Shown: one piece after another, positions 44,275-52,781 of the stretch
How positions within the stretch are numbered: position 1 is the first letter of the stretch
Layout: each line of letters opens with the position of its first letter
NCBI RefSeq assembly: GCF_000724625.1
Contig: NZ_CP007139.1
Location: 1-64,000 of the forward strand
Reading direction: 5' to 3'
DNA: 64,000 nucleotides
Source: Fimbriimonas ginsengisoli Gsoil 348
Lineage (GTDB): Bacteria > Armatimonadota > Fimbriimonadia > Fimbriimonadales > Fimbriimonadaceae
Notes under the pieces: model-generated
What the model saw: the letters and a program-made list of their open reading frames with translations, nothing else
Told to the model about the DNA's origin: nothing
Database searches by the model: none
Position numbers and translations under genes: made by a program

Positions 44275-46566
44275 TTACCTGTTCACTTTTCTGCGGATTG
44301 AACGAGGGGCAGATTCCCTTCGAAGCTTTACCGCGATGTCAGACGAGATTTTCGGCAACCTAACATCCGCTTCTCCGGCTGGCCCAACGACAATTGGTTG
44401 GAGGGTCACGACCCCGCCTTTCCAAGTGTCCCACACTTCCGCGGACCACCTGCCGGGGGAGATACCGGTGACGATCAGTCTCGAAGGCGGTACCGGGTCG
44501 ATGGCGATCTTGCGCTCGGCGACCCGCCGCCAAGTTCTTTCCTCCTGCCGAACCCAGGCGATCGCAAGCCGGGGACCCGCGACGGCCCATGCGATCAGTG
44601 CGGGGGCCGTTCGCTCACCTGCCTGCTCAAATCGGTACTCCGCCTTCACCCAGTCTTGGCCAAGATTCTCCACGATGACCGTATGTCCCCCCGGTGGGAT
44701 TTCGACAATGCGATCGCCGGCGTATTTCTTGAGAGTGTCGGTAACCCGGTCTCCATCGGGGTCCGGGAAGGCTTCATCGACAATCGACTTGCCGTCTAGA
44801 GAAATCCGTAGCGCCGCCCCGCCATAGCCGGAGACATCCCCCACTTCCACCGCAAAACGAGTCGGCCAAGGGAGATCGGTCCGAAAGGTAATCGGATTGT
44901 GCAGGTCGGGATGGTTGCCGGTACCGTGCAGAAGCCCCGCCACCGGTCCGCCGGCCGCGCCTGACCGGTCGATGCGAACGACCTTGGGCCGATTCAGCTC
45001 CGATCTAGACCAGTCCGCCGGGCCGGACTCTGGGCGAATGTCGCGCCGGAGCGGTCTTTTCGGGGCGACGAGAAATGCCGGCCGCGCCGCGACCGGGGAC
45101 AGTGCTTCCCTGCCCCAGTCGATTCCGTTCATAAAGTCGGCAGCCGGCCGGAAAAGTGGGTAGAGGTGGCGGGGGTGGATGTATGAGTCCCACCACCACA
45201 GCATGCTGCCGCCCGAGGCTCCGCTCGCCAAGCTTGCCCAAAGTGGATCGTGAAGCTGTAATCCGGTCGGATCGTCGTTCGAGCGCGGTCCCGTGGTATC
45301 GGCTCCCGCCTCTGCTACGAAGTGTGGCTTGCCGAGCGCGCCCAGTCGACGTTGCGCATGAGAAACCGCGAGCGGAGCGTCGGGAGCTTCGTAGAGGTGC
45401 GAAACCGAGTAGTCGAGCTCGGGCAAGGAGAAGATCGTGGCGTCGCCCGCTCCGGAGCCGTTGCCGCCAAAGCTTGTGGAGATGAGGTGCCGATAAGGAT
45501 CGATCGTTCGCAGGTATGCGCCCATGCGTCGGTGCCACTCTCGCACCCCCTCTACTTGATAGCCGGTGACCCCATCCACCTCGTTCCAAAACTCCCACCC
45601 GAAAACGGCCGGGTCGGCTCCCCAACGGGCCACCAGGTAGCGGAGCTTGTTTCGGTAACGGCGGGCGGTCTCCGGGTCGGACCAGAACTGGGACGGCTGG
45701 TCGATAACGCCCCCATTGAGCCGATTGAAAGGGGAGCGCTCCCACTCCGGCCAGTTGACCTTGTCGCACAAGACGTTGTACGAATCGATGCACAGCGCCA
45801 ACCGAATCCCCTTCGCGCGCGCCGAGCTCAGCACGCAGTCGAGTCGCCAAGCGTTGGCAAGGTCGAAGCCTAGCTGGCCCGGTTTTTCAAGCGCGAAAGT
45901 CGTCCAACCAGGCGACAGCCAAACCCTCCCCCAATTGGCTCCGGCCGAAGCGTAATTCGGCAGCCAATCGTCGTAATCGCGGGTACCCCGCTCGCCGGCC
46001 CAACCGATGTTCGCACCCAACGGGAAGAAAGATTGGCCGGTAGTCAGGCGAAAGCCCCGCGGATTGCTGGGGTCGATACGGACGAATCCGGCCGACGGTT
46101 TACCGGCGACTCTAAATAGGAGGGTTCTGCTTCCGGCGGTTCCGTCATGGTCTCGCACGACGAACGAGATTCGGTACGACCCGGCCTCGGTCGGGGTGAA
46201 CCGAACACGCCAACTTTCAGGCCCCGAGGGGGTCAAAATCTCGCCCGCCGGATAGGTCCTCTCTTTCGCCGCCGCTCCCGAGCGAAGCGCTTCGGTGGAG
46301 GAGTAAGCAATGGGAAGCGTAACCTTCCCAATTTCGCGCCGATAGGGACGGTACAAAAAGCCGGGAATGCGTAGGCGCTTTCCGGAGGGGGTTATCACGT
46401 CGCCATCGAGCGCCATGTCGGCCGCGTCGAACGGGTCGCGGTACCGGGCCGACAACTCGATGCTCCACTCCGAAATCCGACCGGGCCGTGCCGGTCCAGA
46501 AATCATCCGCACCTCGCCGATCGAAGGGGAAAAGCTGGGAGCAAGGAGAAATACGAGCGAGAACAT
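44275..46566 (-). CDS. GH5-like glycoside hydrolase with DUF5060 domain
   Basis: A 763-residue secreted protein. A hydrophobic N-terminal leader is followed by a DUF5060 beta-domain (about 20-155) that commonly precedes cellulase-like catalytic domains. The catalytic TIM barrel (about 170-500) has the acid/base Glu329 in WEFWNEVDG and the nucleophile Glu419 in FVAEAGAD, and a substrate-site tryptophan run MLWWWDSY. The C-terminal part has a carbohydrate-binding-like segment (RFAVEVGDVSGYGGAALRISLDGKSI) and an Ig-like tail. It is divergent from the LacI gene, and the 63-base gap carries twin operators, so it is almost certainly under that repressor. The sugar is not known. Confidence 0.86.
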   Translation of the reverse strand: MFSLVFLLAPSFSPSIGEVRMISGPARPGRISEWSIELSARYRDPFDAADMALDGDVITPSGKRLRIPGFLYRPYRREIGKVTLPIAYSSTEALRSGAAAKERTYPAGEILTPSGPESWRVRFTPTEAGSYRISFVVRDHDGTAGSRTLLFRVAGKPSAGFVRIDPSNPRGFRLTTGQSFFPLGANIGWAGERGTRDYDDWLPNYASAGANWGRVWLSPGWTTFALEKPGQLGFDLANAWRLDCVLSSARAKGIRLALCIDSYNVLCDKVNWPEWERSPFNRLNGGVIDQPSQFWSDPETARRYRNKLRYLVARWGADPAVFGWEFWNEVDGVTGYQVEGVREWHRRMGAYLRTIDPYRHLISTSFGGNGSGAGDATIFSLPELDYSVSHLYEAPDAPLAVSHAQRRLGALGKPHFVAEAGADTTGPRSNDDPTGLQLHDPLWASLASGASGGSMLWWWDSYIHPRHLYPLFRPAADFMNGIDWGREALSPVAARPAFLVAPKRPLRRDIRPESGPADWSRSELNRPKVVRIDRSGAAGGPVAGLLHGTGNHPDLHNPITFRTDLPWPTRFAVEVGDVSGYGGAALRISLDGKSIVDEAFPDPDGDRVTDTLKKYAGDRIVEIPPGGHTVIVENLGQDWVKAEYRFEQAGERTAPALIAWAVAGPRLAIAWVRQEERTWRRVAERKIAIDPVPPSRLIVTGISPGRWSAEVWDTWKGGVVTLQPIVVGPAGEADVRLPKISSDIAVKLRRESAPRSIRRKVNR

Positions 46567-46575
46567 GACGCTTTC

Positions 46576-46610
46576 AACAATCGATTGTTTTCTTAGAACA
46601 ATCGATTGTT
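46576..46610. promoter_or_regulatory. Twin LacI-family operators
   Basis: Two copies of the perfect 14-bp palindrome AACAATCGATTGTT (46576-46589 and 46597-46610), each followed by TTC, with centres 21 bp apart: two helical turns. They fill the gap between the divergent GH5-like and LacI genes. LacI-family operators have this CG-centred form. The second copy overlaps the place expected for the -35 box of the LacI gene, so autoregulation is likely. Confidence 0.9.
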
Positions 46611-46629
46611 TTCATGTTATCATGGATTT

Positions 46630-47664
46630 GTGAGCACTCGCCGGCCGGCCACCCTAAAAGAAATCGGAGAGCGCGTCGGCGTCGGCGCGTCGACCGCGTC
46701 GGTGGTGCTAAACGGATCGAAGTCCGGGACCAAGGTGTCCGAGGAAACGCGACGAGCGATTCTGAAAGCGGCCGAGGAGCTTAATTACCGCCCAAACGGA
46801 CTCGCCCGGTCGCTTAGGAACCGGCGAACCGGAATCGTGGGGTTCTTCTCCGGCTACGAGTACATCGATCCCCGCAACTCGTACATCGCGGAAGTGATGA
46901 GCGGCTTGCAGGCGGGGTGCGCGCTCCACCGGTTGAACCTGCTCCTCTATACGCCGCACTCCGGCCATGGACCCCGCGACGTCGTCGCCAACCTGGAAGA
47001 CGGACGCTTGGACGGGCTGATCATCACGGCCCGGCCCGATCATCCGATCACCGCGTTGCTGGCCGGAAGCCACCTCCCGGTCGTCGCGATCGCGGACCGG
47101 ATCCCGCAGATTCCGACGGTGTCGGTCGATGCGGCAGAAGGAGGGCGACTGCAAGCACGCCACCTGGCTGAGCGGGGGCACCGCAGGGTCCTGTACGTCC
47201 CAAGCGACTACCCGTTCCCTTCCGTCGTCGAGCGATACAGAAGCTTTCACGAGGAGGCGAAGTCGCTCGGAATGACGGTGATCGACGGAGACCCGGTCAG
47301 TGGACATCTGGAAAATGCCGCCTTGCCGCCGGAGATCCATCGCCGTCTGTCGGAAGAGGACCTCAAGAGGATCTCAGGTCCCGAGCGGGTCACCGCGATC
47401 CAATGCTGGGACGATGCTCCGGCTCACCGGGTCGCCACTCAGCTCGCCGACCTCGGATTTCGGGTGCCGGAGGATGTTGCCGTCGCCGGCTACAACGGCT
47501 GCGAGCCTTCCGTCGAACCTCGGTGGAAGCTCACCACGATTCGTGCGGCCTGGCCCAACGTCGGCATGGCCGCGATCGAAGTTCTCCGTGCTTCGATCGA
47601 AGGAAACGCTTTCCCTCCTGAGACCACTTTGCCGGTCCAACTTATCGTCGGCACTACCACGTAA
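46630..47664 (+). CDS. LacI family transcriptional regulator
   Basis: A 344-residue sugar-responsive repressor. The N-terminal helix-turn-helix reads ATLKEIGERVGVGASTASVV, with hinge helix YRPNGLARSLRNRRT; residues 65-340 form the periplasmic-binding-protein-like sensor. The start is GTG 46630. TATCAT (46618-46623) ends 6 bases before it, so the message should be leaderless. The twin palindromes upstream are its probable binding sites and control both itself and the GH5-like gene. Downstream genes (pseudopilin, lipoprotein, GH4) may also be in its regulon. Confidence 0.93.
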   Translation: MSTRRPATLKEIGERVGVGASTASVVLNGSKSGTKVSEETRRAILKAAEELNYRPNGLARSLRNRRTGIVGFFSGYEYIDPRNSYIAEVMSGLQAGCALHRLNLLLYTPHSGHGPRDVVANLEDGRLDGLIITARPDHPITALLAGSHLPVVAIADRIPQIPTVSVDAAEGGRLQARHLAERGHRRVLYVPSDYPFPSVVERYRSFHEEAKSLGMTVIDGDPVSGHLENAALPPEIHRRLSEEDLKRISGPERVTAIQCWDDAPAHRVATQLADLGFRVPEDVAVAGYNGCEPSVEPRWKLTTIRAAWPNVGMAAIEVLRASIEGNAFPPETTLPVQLIVGTTT

Positions 47665-47724
47665 AGCGCCGTTACTCCTCGTACGTCCGCGTCGCCGCGG
47701 CCCATCTCGAAAGGAAATACCTTA

Positions 47725-48603
47725 ATGCAAAGAAGCAATCATCGCGCCTTCACCCTTATCGAGCTGCTCGTCGTGATCGCCATCATCGCGATCCTGGCGG
47801 CCATTCTCTTCCCCGTCTTCGCTCAAGCCAAAAACGCGGCCAAGGGCGCCCAGTCTTTGAGCAACGTAAAGCAGCTCGGAACCGCTTCGATCATGTATGC
47901 GGGCGATACCGACGACCAGTTCGTGGCCCAGTACGCCAGCATCGCCAACGGCTACGGATGGCAGCTCTCGTGGTCCATGTTGACGATGCCGTACATGAAG
48001 TCGTACGGCATCCTCAAGGATCCGGACGACAACACCCGAACGACGACCGCCTACGATTCCGGCCCCAAGGTGAGCTACGTGGCAAACGGTCTACTGGGCG
48101 GGGACTGCGCCGGCGGCGCGGGCGCTTTCTGGAAGTTCCGCGGCGTGATTGGGTTCAATGGTCCGTCCGACTGGGGTCCCACAAACTGGTATGAGAATGG
48201 GACCCGCTCGCAAACCCAAATTAACCAGGTCGCCCAAACCGTTCTCTTCGCCACCCGATCCTCGACGCCGCCCGGCACCGACCACGACTCGGCAGCGGGC
48301 AAGATGGAAGGCGCCTTCGGAGTTTGGAACGCGGTGTTCCAAGGACCTAGCAGCAGCGACGCCAAGGACGGAAACAACGGCGTTCTCCCAGGTCAGAAGT
48401 CGCTCTGGAGCGCTCCCGATCCCACGTATAAGGGCTACATCGATCGCTTCTATGCCGGCAGCTCTCCCGTGGTCTACACCGATGGGCATGCCAAGAGCGT
48501 GAAGCCGGAGACTACCGTCGACATTCCGGGAGGGACCACCGACGGCAACGGAGGCGGTTGCTTCAACAAGCGGTACCTGAACCAATGGGACGCGCTACGA
48601 TAG
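47725..48603 (+). CDS. Pseudopilin-like protein (type II/IV N-terminus, DUF1559-like)
   Basis: A 292-residue protein with a textbook prepilin leader: [20 protein letters not shown], cut before the Phe, followed by [24 protein letters not shown]. The rest is a large extracellular domain with a C-terminal segment [12 protein letters not shown], as in the DUF1559 family (H-X9-DG). This family is greatly expanded in Armatimonadota and Planctomycetes; its function is unknown, but the leader means it is handled by prepilin peptidase. It starts 61 bases after the LacI gene and overlaps the lipoprotein gene by 19 bases, so the three are probably one transcript. Confidence 0.9.
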   Translation: MQRSNHRAFTLIELLVVIAIIAILAAILFPVFAQAKNAAKGAQSLSNVKQLGTASIMYAGDTDDQFVAQYASIANGYGWQLSWSMLTMPYMKSYGILKDPDDNTRTTTAYDSGPKVSYVANGLLGGDCAGGAGAFWKFRGVIGFNGPSDWGPTNWYENGTRSQTQINQVAQTVLFATRSSTPPGTDHDSAAGKMEGAFGVWNAVFQGPSSSDAKDGNNGVLPGQKSLWSAPDPTYKGYIDRFYAGSSPVVYTDGHAKSVKPETTVDIPGGTTDGNGGGCFNKRYLNQWDALR

Positions 48604-48773
48604 AGTCACGGTGGCCACTCTTCTTGATGGCCGCCGCCATCTTGCTCGTCGCCGGCTGCAAGTCGGAGCCGGCGGAAGCGGGCTACTCCAAGGACGACTT
48701 TTCGAAGCGTCCGCCGCCCGCCGGGTACGGCCCCCCGGGCGGTAACCATGCCACGCCGCCGACAGGTAAGTAA
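48585..48773 (+). CDS. Small lipoprotein
   Basis: A 62-residue protein with a lipobox: [13 protein letters not shown], so the mature form starts with a lipidated Cys. The mature part is only about 38 residues, proline- and glycine-rich ([19 protein letters not shown]). ATG 48585 overlaps the end of the pseudopilin gene; a second ATG at 48627 would give a shorter leader. The arrangement pseudopilin then short Pro/Gly lipoprotein recurs in this type of genome as far as I know, with no known role. A terminator follows immediately. Confidence 0.7.
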   Translation: MGRATIESRWPLFLMAAAILLVAGCKSEPAEAGYSKDDFSKRPPPAGYGPPGGNHATPPTGK

Positions 48774-48808
48774 CAAAGGGCGCCTCCCTAGGAGGGGCTC
48801 TTTGTTTT
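48774..48808 (+). terminator. Terminator after the lipoprotein gene
   Basis: CAAAGGGCGCCTCC and GGAGGGGCTCTTTG form a stem of about 12 bp with two mismatches and a CTA loop, followed by TTTT. It separates the LacI-pseudopilin-lipoprotein unit from the GH4 gene. Confidence 0.82.
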
Positions 48809-48815
48809 CCTGAAC

Positions 48816-48849
48816 GTTAACGCGTTAACAGGCTTTGCAGGTATATAAT
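48816..48849 (+). promoter_or_regulatory. Palindromic operator and promoter of the GH4 gene
   Basis: A perfect 14-bp palindrome GTTAACGCGTTAAC (48816-48829) is followed by TATAAT at 48844-48849, placing the operator over the -35 region. The CG-centred palindrome is of LacI-family type but differs from the AACAATCGATTGTT boxes, so a different repressor may bind here. The leader to the GH4 start is about 140 bases. Confidence 0.8.
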
Positions 48850-48994
48850 TCGTCTCGATCCGTCACTGCCGCGACTCCGGTCGCCCGAATGTATCCACCT
48901 GCTGAAAACATGGCTGCCATCACCGAATCCGCCCACTCCGAGTCGCACGCAACGCACACCAAACCGGACGAAAAAAACCGGCCTGCCGGGTCTG

Positions 48995-50323
48995 ATGCCC
49001 CGAAAGATCAACGTCACGATGGTCGGGGCGGGAAGCTTCTTCACCACTTCGATCCTGAAAGACGTGACGCTCATCCCCGGTAACCAGGGGGGCGAGCTCC
49101 GGTTGATCGATATCGACGCCGAGCGGTTGGCGTTAACCGAGAAGCTCATGAACAAGATCGTTCAGGAGCTAGGGGCGGAGCACAAGTGGACGGTCCGAGC
49201 GAGCACCAATCGCCGCGAACTCCTCCCGGGCACCGATTACATCGTTAACGCGATCGAAGTAAGCGGCGTCGCCTGCGTCCGATACGACAACGACATTCCA
49301 CTCGAGTTCGGGGTCAGCCAAAATATCGGCGACACAATCGGCCCGGGCGGCTTGATGAAAGGGCTCCGCACGATCCCGGTTTGGTTGGATATCCTGCGCG
49401 ACGCCCGCGAGCTTTGCCCCCAGGTCGTGGTTCTTAACTATACGAATCCGATGAACATGATGTGCCTAGCCGCATCGCGGGCCGTCCCGGAGATCCCGGT
49501 CGTAGGCCTGTGCCACTCGGTTCAGGGGACGTCGCGCATGCTGGCGGAGTACGCAGGCACCCCGTACGAGCGGGTCCAGTGGAAATGCGCCGGCATCAAC
49601 CATCTGGCCTGGTTCACGGAATTCAACGGTCCAGACGGTAAGTCGCTGTATCCGATCTTGATGGAGCAGGCGCGGGATCGGTCGAGCAAGTTCTCCACGA
49701 ACGAGCCGGTTCGGAGCGATATGATGCTCCACTTCGGCGCGTTCATTACCGAATCGAGCGGCCATCTCAGCGAGTACCTTCCCTACTACCGGAAGCGGAA
49801 AGACCTCTTGGAGAAGTACACCGACACCGGCTACCGGGGCGAGGAGAGCTTCTACGCGAATAACTGGCCGACTTGGCGCAAGGGACAGGATGCCGGGCGT
49901 GAGCGCCAGCTCTCGGGCGAGGATCCGATCAAGCTGGAGCGAAGCTACGAGTACGGCGCTTGGATCATCGAGTCGATCGAGAAGAACGTACCGATCATGA
50001 TCCACGGCAACGTGGCGAACGAGGGGCTGATCTCCAACCTTCCCGCCGACGGCTGCGTGGAAGTGGCCTGTTTGATCAACCACAACGGCATCCAGCCCAC
50101 GAAGTTCGGAAGGCTTCCCTCGCAGATGGCGGCGATCTGCGACTCGAACATGCGGATGTTCGATTTGGCCGCCGATGCGGCGATTCAGAAGTCGAAGCAG
50201 CTCGCGAAGTACGCCCTGGCGATGGATCCCCTCACCGCTGCGGTCTGCTCCCCCGCCGAAGCATTTGAGATGGTCGACCGCCTCTTCGAAGCCGAAGGCG
50301 AGTTCCTGCCAGGCTACAACTAG
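48995..50323 (+). CDS. Family 4 glycoside hydrolase (alpha-galactosidase/glucosidase-like)
   Basis: A 442-residue NAD+- and Mn2+-dependent glycosidase of family GH4, cytosolic, which cleaves alpha- or beta-glycosides through a redox mechanism. The NAD site is at the N-terminus (INVTMVGAGSFF, with Asp in LRLIDIDAERL). The metal ligands Cys and His are in GLCHSVQGTSR and AGINHLAWF. The remaining blocks (NYTNPMNMMCLAA, EVACLINHNGIQPTKFGRLP) fit the MelA/AglA branch. It lies behind a LacI-type palindrome and so is probably induced by a sugar. No transporter gene is nearby. Confidence 0.93.
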   Translation: MPRKINVTMVGAGSFFTTSILKDVTLIPGNQGGELRLIDIDAERLALTEKLMNKIVQELGAEHKWTVRASTNRRELLPGTDYIVNAIEVSGVACVRYDNDIPLEFGVSQNIGDTIGPGGLMKGLRTIPVWLDILRDARELCPQVVVLNYTNPMNMMCLAASRAVPEIPVVGLCHSVQGTSRMLAEYAGTPYERVQWKCAGINHLAWFTEFNGPDGKSLYPILMEQARDRSSKFSTNEPVRSDMMLHFGAFITESSGHLSEYLPYYRKRKDLLEKYTDTGYRGEESFYANNWPTWRKGQDAGRERQLSGEDPIKLERSYEYGAWIIESIEKNVPIMIHGNVANEGLISNLPADGCVEVACLINHNGIQPTKFGRLPSQMAAICDSNMRMFDLAADAAIQKSKQLAKYALAMDPLTAAVCSPAEAFEMVDRLFEAEGEFLPGYN

Positions 50324-50327
50324 CCAC

Positions 50328-50425
50328 GTAGCATCGGCTCCCAGCCGATGAATCCCAAACGATCCCTCCAGGCACCTCGTCTGGCGGGTTCGTTCGGGGA
50401 GATTGCGGCTGGGAGCCGATGCTAC
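50328..50425 (+). repeat. Inverted pair of family-B-like repeats
   Basis: Perfect 19-bp arms (GTAGCATCGGCTCCCAGCC at 50328-50346 and its complement at 50407-50425) enclose 60 bases with a smaller GC palindrome. The unit is a variant of family B (GTAGCrTCGGC...GCCGATG). It lies between the GH4 gene and a convergent gene. Confidence 0.85.
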
Positions 50426-50922
50426 TGCCAGTGCAGCGATTTCGATATCCGCAGGCTGGTCTGCTCGGCATTTCGATCAGACTTCGGCCACGACATGACG
50501 ACGAACCAGACGCGGTCTCCGGAGTGGATGAAGTCTGTGACGACTCCGAATCGTCGTCCCTTAACCGTGCCTTCGCCGTAAGCCACCGCGCGGTCGGCCC
50601 CGGCGCTCACCATTAGCCGCTGTTTCCCTTTGAACCCGGTCAGGCCGAGGTCGTTCGCTCGTTGGTTTAGATTGATCTGAGCCTGACGTTGGGATTTGAT
50701 CTTCTTGGCGAGGGAGTACTGAGCCGTGGCGAACGAGCAGGCGAGCTTTCCAAAGCTTCTCTCATACAGGTACGAAGTTCCTCCGTAAAGAGCCTGCTTT
50801 TCGACGAGCGGCGGGATGCCCGGCACCTGGACCGTGACGTGAGGCCCGCCAAAATTGAAGACCCGCCAGGGGGTGGCGGCACGCTTCTGAACGGTGATTG
50901 CAACTAACCAGACCGTGAGCAC
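50422..50922 (-). CDS. Hypothetical protein with hydrophobic N-terminus
   Basis: A 166-residue protein. The first 10 residues (MLTVWLVAITV) are hydrophobic but too short for a sure signal peptide; the start may lie a little upstream. The body reads VTVQVPGIPPLVEKQALYGG and later VKGRRFGVVTDFIHSGDRVWFVVMSWP, which resembles the strand-rich surface proteins often called DUF-type lipoproteins, but I cannot name it. The stop falls within the right arm of the repeat at 50407-50425. Confidence 0.5.
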   Translation of the reverse strand: MLTVWLVAITVQKRAATPWRVFNFGGPHVTVQVPGIPPLVEKQALYGGTSYLYERSFGKLACSFATAQYSLAKKIKSQRQAQINLNQRANDLGLTGFKGKQRLMVSAGADRAVAYGEGTVKGRRFGVVTDFIHSGDRVWFVVMSWPKSDRNAEQTSLRISKSLHWQ

Positions 50923-51031
50923 GATTTCGTGACGAAAACAGTGTTGGGGTGGTTCGCTTTACGCAAGAAAAGGGGGATTTGGTCGTGGGTAACGAACAGG
51001 AGATCTAGTGCCCTATGCCTAGGATTGAAGG

Positions 51032-51418
51032 CTAACTTCGGTGTCCCGCTGCGGTCAATGCCTCAATGGCGGTCTTGAGGGCATGCTCCTTCACCAAAAT
51101 GTAGTCAGTGAAGTAGGTACTGAGGGCGAATACCGAGACGCCGGCCGACGCCAACGGTTCCAGCAAGCTCACCAAGATCCCCTTCAACTGGAAGTCGAGG
51201 GGTCCCGAAACCTTGATGCAACGCCAAGAGCGCTCGATGTACTCGTCGGGGTCGGTCGGAGCATCTCCTTCCGGACAAACGAGCGAAACCTCATCCTCGG
51301 TAACGGTCACCGACCAAATCTCGGCATTCGGCGGACATGGTGGGACCTCCGAGCCCGAAGGAAGCTTTACCAGGGCGAATCGACCCTCCAATACTCGGAA
51401 ATCGACGCCGTCGGTCAT
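51032..51418 (-). CDS. ACT domain protein (CASTOR/ACT_7-like)
   Basis: A 128-residue protein with two ACT-like halves: VLEGRFALVKLPSGSEVP near the N-terminus and GPLDFQLKGILVSLLEPLASAGVSVFALSTYFTDYILVKE in the second half. The latter block is characteristic of small amino-acid-binding ACT proteins related to CASTOR. It probably senses an amino acid. It is 61 bases downstream of metX on the same strand, which suits a link to methionine or other amino-acid metabolism; that link is only by position. Confidence 0.85.
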   Translation of the reverse strand: MTDGVDFRVLEGRFALVKLPSGSEVPPCPPNAEIWSVTVTEDEVSLVCPEGDAPTDPDEYIERSWRCIKVSGPLDFQLKGILVSLLEPLASAGVSVFALSTYFTDYILVKEHALKTAIEALTAAGHRS

Positions 51419-51479
51419 TGGAGGATTCTACGGTGTGGAGCGGGCATGCGGTCGTCAGGCTTAGGTATTTATCAGCAAC

Positions 51480-52565
51480 CTAATTCGAAAGAAAATCATT
51501 TAGGTGCGCTCCTTGCTGAACGCCGTCGAGCAGGAAGGCATCGTGGCCGTACGGGAGGTCGATTTCGACGTGCCGAGCCGGGCATCCGGCGTCCCTTGCC
51601 ATCTGCAGGAGATGGCGGCTTTGATGGCTGGGGTAGAGCCAGTCGGTGGAGAAACTGACGAAGAGGTACTCGCTCTCGCTCGCGCTCAGGGAGGTCAGTT
51701 CAAGATAATCGATCGCCCGGGTAAGGATCAGGAACGAGTTGGCATCGAAGCGTCGCGTGAACTTGTCGCCCTGGTAGTTGAGGTAGCTCTCAACCTCGAA
51801 CTCCACGCCAAGGCGGTAGTCGGGGCGATCCTTCCCTTGCAGACGGCGGCCAAACTTGGCGGCGAACGCCTGCTCGCTTAGGAAGCTCAGATGTCCGATC
51901 ATTCGAGATACGCTCAGGCCCGCGTCCGGTCCGTCATCGGGCGGGTAGTCGCCGCCTCTCCACTTCGGGTCGCGGATGATCGCTTGGCGGGCGGCTTCGT
52001 TAAATCCGATCTGCATCGCCGAGTGGGCCGCGCAGCTTGCGGTGACAAATGCCTTACGCACGCGTCCCGGGGCCTGTACGGTCCACTGAAGCGCCTGCAT
52101 TCCTCCCATGCTTCCTCCGGCTACGGCGCGGAGGCAGTCGATGCCCAAGGTGTCGATGAGCCGTATTTGGACCTCGATCATGTCCCGAAGAGTGATGATC
52201 GGAAACCGGCTGGCATATGGCCGTCCGTCGTCGGGATGAGGCGAGGCAGGGCCGGTAGTGCCTTGGCATCCTCCGAGAGAGTTCGTGCCGATTACGAAGT
52301 ACCGGTCGGTGTCGATCGCCTTCCCGGGTCCGATGAGGTTGCTCCACCACCCGATAGCGTGAGAGTCTCCCGTGAGGGCGTGGCACACGACGATGGCGTT
52401 ATCCCTCGCCGCGTTTAGCTTCCCCCAAGTCTCATAGGCGATCGTAACCTCTTCCAGGCGCCCGCCGGCCTCGCAGTCGAGAGGGCCTATCTGGGCATAG
52501 CGCCGATTGTCGGCGGAAGGTGCGGTGCGCTCATTCTCCTGAAAGAGCCCAGGGTCGATTTCCAC
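51480..52565 (-). CDS. metX: Homoserine O-acetyltransferase
   Basis: Transfers an acetyl (or succinyl) group from acyl-CoA to homoserine, the first committed step of methionine synthesis. The 361-residue alpha/beta hydrolase has GDSHA and the oxyanion segment, the nucleophile Ser152 in AGGSMGGMQALQW, Asp near FSTDWLYPS and His in LPYGHDAFLLD. The block GTNSLGGCQGTTGPAS is the MetX marker. Whether it uses acetyl- or succinyl-CoA cannot be decided with certainty; most MetX with this pattern use acetyl-CoA. An ACT protein follows on the same strand. Confidence 0.94.
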   Translation of the reverse strand: MEIDPGLFQENERTAPSADNRRYAQIGPLDCEAGGRLEEVTIAYETWGKLNAARDNAIVVCHALTGDSHAIGWWSNLIGPGKAIDTDRYFVIGTNSLGGCQGTTGPASPHPDDGRPYASRFPIITLRDMIEVQIRLIDTLGIDCLRAVAGGSMGGMQALQWTVQAPGRVRKAFVTASCAAHSAMQIGFNEAARQAIIRDPKWRGGDYPPDDGPDAGLSVSRMIGHLSFLSEQAFAAKFGRRLQGKDRPDYRLGVEFEVESYLNYQGDKFTRRFDANSFLILTRAIDYLELTSLSASESEYLFVSFSTDWLYPSHQSRHLLQMARDAGCPARHVEIDLPYGHDAFLLDGVQQGAHLNDFLSN

Positions 52566-52636
52566 GCCTAGAGGGTACCGGGATCGGGAGCTTTAGGGGG
52601 ACACCTGACGTACCCTCCGCCATAACGCGCAGCGTT

Positions 52637-52741
52637 GTAGCCGCAGGTTGGCTCGTACCTGCGCGACAGATCCCCTCCGATCCACATGTTCGATCAATAG
52701 ACGAAACATCCTCGCGCAGGTACGAGCCAACCTGCGGCTAC
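52637..52741 (+). repeat. Family-A long inverted repeat, copy 2
   Basis: Perfect 30-bp arms (52637-52666 and 52712-52741) around a 45-base loop. The arm core CAGGTTGGCTCGTACCTGCG is the same as at 4740-4868, and the loop also shares pieces (ATCC, CACATGTT, GAAACA). It lies between metX and pilT. Confidence 0.93.
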
Positions 52742-52781
52742 GCGTCCTGCGGACGTAGGGGAGTTCAATGTCGGTCGAAGA

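Noticed and set aside
48835-49083. Open frame upstream of and overlapping the GH4 gene
   Set aside because: It starts at the promoter, is in another register and has no sensible composition; the GH4 N-terminus is clear at 48995.
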